The notes under the pieces are model-generated. The model saw only the letters and a program-made list of their open reading frames with translations. It did not search any database and had not been told where the DNA came from. Below, piece after piece: positions 59,365-64,000 of a stretch of 64,000 nucleotides of DNA. The stretch comes from CAMAXB01 sp964476565. GTDB taxonomy: Bacteria > Verrucomicrobiota > Verrucomicrobiia > Opitutales > Opitutaceae. Position 1 is the first letter of the stretch. Every line of letters begins with the position of its first letter. Location of the stretch: NCBI GenBank assembly GCA_964476565.1, contig CAYZBG010000020.1, forward strand, positions 1-64,000, read 5' to 3'. Made by a program: the position numbers and the translations under genes.

Positions 59365-61407
59365 ATGAACTTCGGAGGTATTCACATCCTCGATATCACA
59401 GTCGTCGTCGCCTATCTGGTCCTCGTGCTCTACTTGGGATCGCGGGAAGCGCGGAAGGCGCAGAGCCAGGAGGGCTTCTTCCTCGCCGGACGCAAACTCG
59501 GCAAGGTCTACCAATTCTTCCTCAATTTCGGCAACGCGACCGATGCCAACGGCGCCGTCAGCACCGCAAGCCTGGTCTACCGGCAGGGCGTGGCGGGAAT
59601 CTGGCTCGGATTCCAGCTCGTGTTCCTGAATCCCTACTACTGGTTCATGAACCTTTGGTTCCGCCGCGTCCGGCTCGTCACCATGGCGGACCTCTTCGCC
59701 GACCGGCTGGGCAGCCGCGGGCTGGCGACGTTTTACTCGGTGTTTCAGATCGTCCTGACCGTGTTCGTCGTCGTCGGCTTCGGCAACCTCGTCACCTACA
59801 AGATCAGCTCGGCCCTCATCGTGAAACCGGAGTCGGCCTGGACGGATGCCGAACGTCGCTCGATCGAGGGCTACCGCGAATTCCAAACCTTGTCCCAACA
59901 GGTCCGCACCGGGCCGCTCGCGCCGGAACAGCAGGCGCGCCTGACGGAGCTGCGCGAGCGCAATGCCCGGGGCGAACTGCAGAGCTTCGTCACCGCCCTT
60001 GATCCCACCACGTTCTACCTTTGCTACACCCTCGTGGTCGGCATTTATGTCGTGCTCGGCGGCATGGCCGCCACGGCCGTCAACGAGATCATCCAGAGCC
60101 TGATCATCATCGTGTTCTCGATTCTGCTCATCCCGGCGGGATTCGCCGCCATCGGCGGCGCCGGCCAGCTCGCGGAACGCGTGCCCTACGAGAAATTCAG
60201 CCTCTTCAGCTCCCAGGGCGACGGGCAGATCAATGTCTTCTCTCTCTGCGCCGTGCTCCTGGTCGCCCTCGTTCAGATCAACGGCATCATCGGCAACATG
60301 GGCATCTCCGGCTCCGCGGTAAATGAGCACGCGGCCCGCTTCGGCGCCGTCGCCGGCACCTACGGCAAGCGGATCATGTTCATCCTTTGGGCCTTTGTCG
60401 GGCTCATTGCCATCGCCCTGTTCCAGGGACCTACCGCCCTCTCCGATCCCGATCTCGCGTGGGGCACGATGTCCCGCGAACTGCTTGGCCCCGGCCTGCT
60501 TGGCCTCATGCTCACCGGCGTGCTCGCCGCCAACATGTCCACCGTCGCGGCCCAGACCGTCTCCGCCTCCGCCCTGTTTGTTCGGAATCTCTTCCAACCG
60601 CTCTTCCCCCGCGCTGGCGAACGCGCCTCCCTCCTCGCCGGCCGCCTCGCCATCCTGGTCGCGCTCGGTCTCGGCATCGTGGCCGCGTCGATGATGACGA
60701 ATGTCTTCACCGCCCTGATCCTCGTCCAAACCGTCTCGGTGCCGCTCGGCGCGACCGTCTGGCTCATGTTCTTCTGGCGCCGCCTCACCGTCGCGGGCGC
60801 GTGGACCGGCATCCTGCTCGGCATCTTGCTCACCGTGCTCGGCCCCTACCTCTTCGCCCAGATCGATGCGCTCAAACAGCACCCCGCGCTCACCATCCGC
60901 GTCGAGGGCGCGACCGGCAATCCCCTACCCGTCTATTTCGAGAACGTCACCCGCCTCGATCCAACGGACGCCACCAGTCCCCTCGTCGGCAGCGGTCGCC
61001 TTCATATCGAACTGCTCATGGCGCGCCTCGTCGGCATCGACCCGGCGGCGTTGAGCAACGCGGAGCGCTTCGGCACCCGCATGCTCATCGATGTCATCAC
61101 CCCGTTCTTCTTTCTAATCGTCGTCAGCCTCTTCACCCGTCCGCCGCCCAAGGAACGCGTTGACCAGTTCTACGGGCGCATGAAGACGCCGGTGGGCGCC
61201 ACGGCGGAGCTCGAGGCACAGGCCCTCGCCGAAACCCGTGCCCACCCGGACCGGTTCGATCACACCAAGGTCTTTCGCCATTCGAGCTGGGAGTTCACCC
61301 GCTGGGACCGCGAAGACACGGTCGGCTTCTTCGTCTGCTGCGCCATCTCCCTGACCATCGTCGCCGTCTTCTGGGTTCTGCTGCGCCTCGCCGCCGGCGC
61401 CTTCTGA
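59365..61407 (+). CDS. Sodium:solute symporter (SSS family)
   Basis: A 680-residue inner-membrane symporter, longer than the usual 480-600. The N-terminus (LDITVVVAYLVLVLYLGSREARKAQ, EGFFLAGRKLG, NFGNATDANGAVSTASLVYR) matches SSS transporters. There are two large non-membrane insertions: a charged loop at about residues 150-215 and one near 505-565. About 13 membrane segments follow the family pattern. It is divergent from the GH28-like gene and probably imports a sugar or uronate product. ATG 59365 has a pyrimidine-rich leader. Confidence 0.92.
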   Translation: MNFGGIHILDITVVVAYLVLVLYLGSREARKAQSQEGFFLAGRKLGKVYQFFLNFGNATDANGAVSTASLVYRQGVAGIWLGFQLVFLNPYYWFMNLWFRRVRLVTMADLFADRLGSRGLATFYSVFQIVLTVFVVVGFGNLVTYKISSALIVKPESAWTDAERRSIEGYREFQTLSQQVRTGPLAPEQQARLTELRERNARGELQSFVTALDPTTFYLCYTLVVGIYVVLGGMAATAVNEIIQSLIIIVFSILLIPAGFAAIGGAGQLAERVPYEKFSLFSSQGDGQINVFSLCAVLLVALVQINGIIGNMGISGSAVNEHAARFGAVAGTYGKRIMFILWAFVGLIAIALFQGPTALSDPDLAWGTMSRELLGPGLLGLMLTGVLAANMSTVAAQTVSASALFVRNLFQPLFPRAGERASLLAGRLAILVALGLGIVAASMMTNVFTALILVQTVSVPLGATVWLMFFWRRLTVAGAWTGILLGILLTVLGPYLFAQIDALKQHPALTIRVEGATGNPLPVYFENVTRLDPTDATSPLVGSGRLHIELLMARLVGIDPAALSNAERFGTRMLIDVITPFFFLIVVSLFTRPPPKERVDQFYGRMKTPVGATAELEAQALAETRAHPDRFDHTKVFRHSSWEFTRWDREDTVGFFVCCAISLTIVAVFWVLLRLAAGAF

Positions 61408-61430
61408 TCCCAACCCAAGCGGCCAGCCGG

Positions 61431-61451
61431 GCAGCCGCCGTCAACGGCTGC
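61431..61451. terminator. Weak candidate terminator between the symporter and AraC genes
   Basis: A 7-bp inverted repeat (GCAGCCG / CGGCTGC) with a 7-base loop sits between the convergent genes. There is no T-tract on either side, so termination is uncertain. Confidence 0.3.
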
Positions 61452-62309
61452 TCAACTTCGTAGATGGTGCAGGTGACGGTACGCTGCCGGCGCGACCCCA
61501 TACCGCGCCTTGAAGCTGCGCGAGAAATGAAAGCGGTCGGTGAAGCCCGTGGCGGCGGCGATCGCCTCGATCGGACGCGGCGATCCCACCAGCCAGCCGG
61601 CCGCCACCGCGAGCCGTCGCTCCAGTCCATACTTCGCCGGCGTCACCCCGACGGCGCGGCGAAACACCCGGATGAAATGGTTCGCACTCAGGCTGCACAA
61701 CGCCGCGAGGGTCTCGTTGTCCGGCGGATGCGCCAAGCCCTCCTCCAGCGCGCGCAACGCCGGCCGGACATCGTTCGCCTGGGTCAGCCAACGCCGGCAG
61801 GCCTCACGCTCCTCTGAGGGCAGCGTCCCGAAAGCGGTCGCCACCGCAGCATGGGCCAGCGCCGACGCCCAGCCAAACGCCGTCCAGTCTTGCGCCGGCC
61901 CAGCCTTCAGCCCGGCCCGCCAGCGGCTGAGCAAGGGGCGCAGGATCGCATCGATCGGCACCGCGTGCGGCGCCGGAAACAGGCGGCGATGCAGGCTGGC
62001 GGGAAATCCGTTGAGGTAGAAATGCACGTAATCGTGCCGAACCTCGCGTTCCAGCCCGGTATGAAACGCCACCCCGGCTGGAATCAGGTAGATCCGGTCT
62101 GGCCGCAGGTCGATCCTCCGGCCCTGGACGATCAGGAAGGCCCCGGAGCGGTTATTTGCATAGAGGCGCCAGAAGGGACTGCACAGGTCGTACGACCAGT
62201 CGGCGAGGGTCCGCCGGCGGGATACCGCTATGTGCAACGACAGCGTTTGCAGCATCTCCTCCACCGGCGTCACTGTTTCCTGTCCGCTGTGCATGGTGAA
62301 AAGATACAT
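61452..62309 (-). CDS. AraC-family transcriptional regulator
   Basis: About 285 residues. The N-terminal half is a cupin-type sensor (LYANNRSGAFLIVQGRRIDLRPDRIYLIPAG, then HTGLEREVRHDYVHFYLNG). The C-terminal 100 residues hold two HTH motifs (LAALCSLSANHFIRVFRRAVGVTPAKY; IEAIAAATGFTDRFHFSRSFKARYG). The start is uncertain: ATG 62309 is used, with 62294 and 62330 as alternatives; 62387 would run past the divergent start. Its likely target is the surrounding carbohydrate genes. Confidence 0.88.
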   Translation of the reverse strand: MYLFTMHSGQETVTPVEEMLQTLSLHIAVSRRRTLADWSYDLCSPFWRLYANNRSGAFLIVQGRRIDLRPDRIYLIPAGVAFHTGLEREVRHDYVHFYLNGFPASLHRRLFPAPHAVPIDAILRPLLSRWRAGLKAGPAQDWTAFGWASALAHAAVATAFGTLPSEEREACRRWLTQANDVRPALRALEEGLAHPPDNETLAALCSLSANHFIRVFRRAVGVTPAKYGLERRLAVAAGWLVGSPRPIEAIAAATGFTDRFHFSRSFKARYGVAPAAYRHLHHLRS

Positions 62310-62364
62310 ACACCGTGTGTTTCCCGTCATAGTCAAACCCGCGCACCGCCGATAGTATTGACCC

Positions 62365-64000
62365 ATGCCGCTCCCACCCCTCGTCACCCATCAGCGCCAG
62401 GTCCACCTCGATTTCCATACCTCGCCGCACATCCCGGACGTTGGCGTCGAGTTCGATGCCCGCGACTTCGCGCGCACCCTGAAGCGGGCGCACGTCAACA
62501 GCGTGACGGTGTTCGCCCGCTGCCATCACGGCCTGTGCTATTTTCCGTCCAAGGTCGCCACCGTCCATCCCGCGCTGGGCGGTCGCGACCTGCTGGGCGA
62601 GATGATCGAGGCCCTGCACCGGGAGGGCATCCGCTGCCCGATCTATACCACGGTGGCGTGGGACGAGGATGTCGCCCAGCGGCATCCGGCGTGGCGCATG
62701 ATGAAGGCGGACGGCCGGTTCGCCCGGGCCGGGAACGCCGACCACACCAAGGCGCCGCACCCCGGCGGCTGGCACTTCAACGACTGGATGAATCCCGACT
62801 ATCAGGATTTCCTCGAGGCCCACACCCGCGAACTGTGCGCCGCCTACGATGTCGACGGCATCTTCTACGACATCGTCTTCTTTGATCACCTCGCGCACCA
62901 CTCCGACGCCTGCCGGGCGTTTCGGCGCAAGCACGGCTTCGAGGACGACGGCAACGAGACCTTCCTCCGGTTTCAGTCCGCCGCGCAGGGCGCGTTCGCC
63001 CGCCGATTCACCCGCCTGCTCCGGGGCCTGACGCCAAAGGCCACCGTGTTCTACAACTCCGGTTTCGACGTGTTCGTCGACGGCACCGGCGGACGTGTGC
63101 GGGCGGCGCAGTGTTCGCACATCGAGATCGAATCGCTGCCGTCCGGCTTCTGGGGTTACTTTCATTTCCCGCGCCTCGCGCGCGGGGCCGGCCGCTGGGG
63201 CAAGCCCTGGCTGGGCATGACGGGGCGGTTTCAGAAGATGTGGGGCGACTTTGGCGGCATCAAACCCCAGCCGGCCCTGGAGTACGAATGCTTCCGCTCC
63301 CAGGCCCTCGGCGGCGCCAATTCTGTTGGCGACCAACTACCCCCGCGCGGCCGCCTTGATCCCGCGGCGTACGATCTGATCGGCGCCGTCTATGCGCAAT
63401 GCGCCGCCGCCGAGCCCTTCTACGCCGGCAGCCGGGATCTGCTCCACGTGGGCATCCTTTCCGCCAACCACCCGGCACGCGATCCGGCGCGCGCCGCGCG
63501 CAGCGACGAGGGTGCGGTGCAGATGTGTGAGGAAACCCACTACGATGTCTCCCTGCTCGACGAACACGATGACCTGTCGCGCTTCTCCCTGCTCATTTTG
63601 CCTGACCAGACCGTGGTCTCGCCGGTCCTTCGGCGAAAGGTGAAGGCCTTTCACGCCGCGGGCGGAAAACTCCTGCTCTCGCACCACGCGGGGCGCGATG
63701 CGCAGGGCGCGTGGGCGCTCGACTTCCTGCCGATCACACCAGCCGGTGAGGCGGAGCGATTCCCTTCGTACTGGCGTGCGCGCCCGGGCTTCTGGCCCGA
63801 ACTGAGCGCCAGCGACCGCGTGGTGTACGCCCAGGGGGCCAACATCGCGGCGGGCCGTGGCGTGGAGGTCTTGATCGACCGAGTGCCGCCGTACTTCAAT
63901 CGCACCGACCTAACCTTCTCGTCGCACTTCCAGACTCCGCCGGTGGCGAAGGTCGACCGCCATCCGGCGGTGGTGGCTGGCAAGGGCTTTGTCTATTTTG
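62365..64000 (+). CDS. Glycoside hydrolase-like protein (GHL6/beta-galactosidase trimerisation type), 3' end cut by window
   Basis: The reading frame from ATG 62365 stays open to the window end (545 codons). Residues 10-330 form a TIM-barrel-like domain with VHLDFHTSP, FARTLKRAHVNSVTVFARCHHG and DVDGIFYDIVFFDH, with acidic residues suited to catalysis. Residues 350-540 resemble a beta-galactosidase trimerisation domain (LLHVGILSANHPARD, LLILPDQTVVSPVLRRKVKAF, GGKLLLSHHAG). Such proteins are annotated as alpha-amylase-family or fucosidase-like; the substrate is unknown. It is divergent from the AraC gene. Confidence 0.8.
   Translation, partial: MPLPPLVTHQRQVHLDFHTSPHIPDVGVEFDARDFARTLKRAHVNSVTVFARCHHGLCYFPSKVATVHPALGGRDLLGEMIEALHREGIRCPIYTTVAWDEDVAQRHPAWRMMKADGRFARAGNADHTKAPHPGGWHFNDWMNPDYQDFLEAHTRELCAAYDVDGIFYDIVFFDHLAHHSDACRAFRRKHGFEDDGNETFLRFQSAAQGAFARRFTRLLRGLTPKATVFYNSGFDVFVDGTGGRVRAAQCSHIEIESLPSGFWGYFHFPRLARGAGRWGKPWLGMTGRFQKMWGDFGGIKPQPALEYECFRSQALGGANSVGDQLPPRGRLDPAAYDLIGAVYAQCAAAEPFYAGSRDLLHVGILSANHPARDPARAARSDEGAVQMCEETHYDVSLLDEHDDLSRFSLLILPDQTVVSPVLRRKVKAFHAAGGKLLLSHHAGRDAQGAWALDFLPITPAGEAERFPSYWRARPGFWPELSASDRVVYAQGANIAAGRGVEVLIDRVPPYFNRTDLTFSSHFQTPPVAKVDRHPAVVAGKGFVYF

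Noticed and set aside
62294..62350. Sigma-70 promoter for the AraC gene (TTGACT with TATG-type -10)
   Set aside because: The -35 is good, but no -10 box occurs at 16-18 bases, and the implied transcript start would be almost at the start codon.

Overview
The window is high-GC, gene-dense chromosomal DNA that looks like a member of the Verrucomicrobia, most likely the Opitutaceae. This is inferred from gene content: a DUF1800/DUF1501 pair, LpxI-type lipid A synthesis (so a Gram-negative envelope), a very large TonB-dependent receptor with a carboxypeptidase-regulatory domain, a GH28-like protein beside a sodium:solute symporter, and many hybrid sensor kinases. Most start codons follow pyrimidine-rich leaders without a Shine-Dalgarno sequence. 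No rRNA, tRNA, CRISPR array or insertion sequence was seen. One 100-N assembly gap lies at 21544-21643.

Layout. 1-2356 (minus): ketosynthase, acyl carrier protein and the start of a FAD-dependent desaturase-like oxidoreductase, probably part of a lipid or polyene pathway. 2412-11853: housekeeping genes (galE, purH, a SafE-type membrane protein, apaG, the tig-clpP-clpX operon, tsaB-alr). 11933-16499: DUF1800/DUF1501, an HTH-metallohydrolase fusion and a 3-hydroxyisobutyrate dehydrogenase-like enzyme. 16575-21119 (minus): sulfite reductase, then metK-ahcY, together a sulfur and methyl-cycle block. 21287-24941: an operon holding a receiver-kinase hybrid, a receiver, a small basic protein, a GspE/PilB-like ATPase and an Hpt protein. 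25052-29374 (minus): an HtrA-like protease, a paralogue without the catalytic triad, riboflavin synthase and a uracil-DNA glycosylase. 29396-34709: leuS, lpxI, a bifunctional-nuclease-family protein and a tRNA-dihydrouridine synthase.

34775-44880 is a signalling island. It has a NarL-type regulator, four minus-strand signalling ORFs coupled by 4-base overlaps, and then a large hybrid kinase whose MASE1 membrane domain is cut by an in-frame TGA. A HAMP-less chemoreceptor and a further receiver follow on the plus strand. 44894-48927 carries sufT, sppA and a conserved protein of unknown function. 49073-57385 has the TonB-dependent receptor and, convergent to it, a porin / cupredoxin / hybrid-kinase operon. 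57519 to the right end is a carbohydrate locus (GH28-like protein, symporter, AraC regulator and a glycoside-hydrolase-like protein cut by the window edge).

The best candidates for undescribed biology are the phosphorelay operon built around a lone GspE-type ATPase, the porin-cupredoxin-kinase operon, the ketosynthase/ACP/desaturase set, the intact/dead HtrA pair, and a 51-bp REP-like repeat seen twice.
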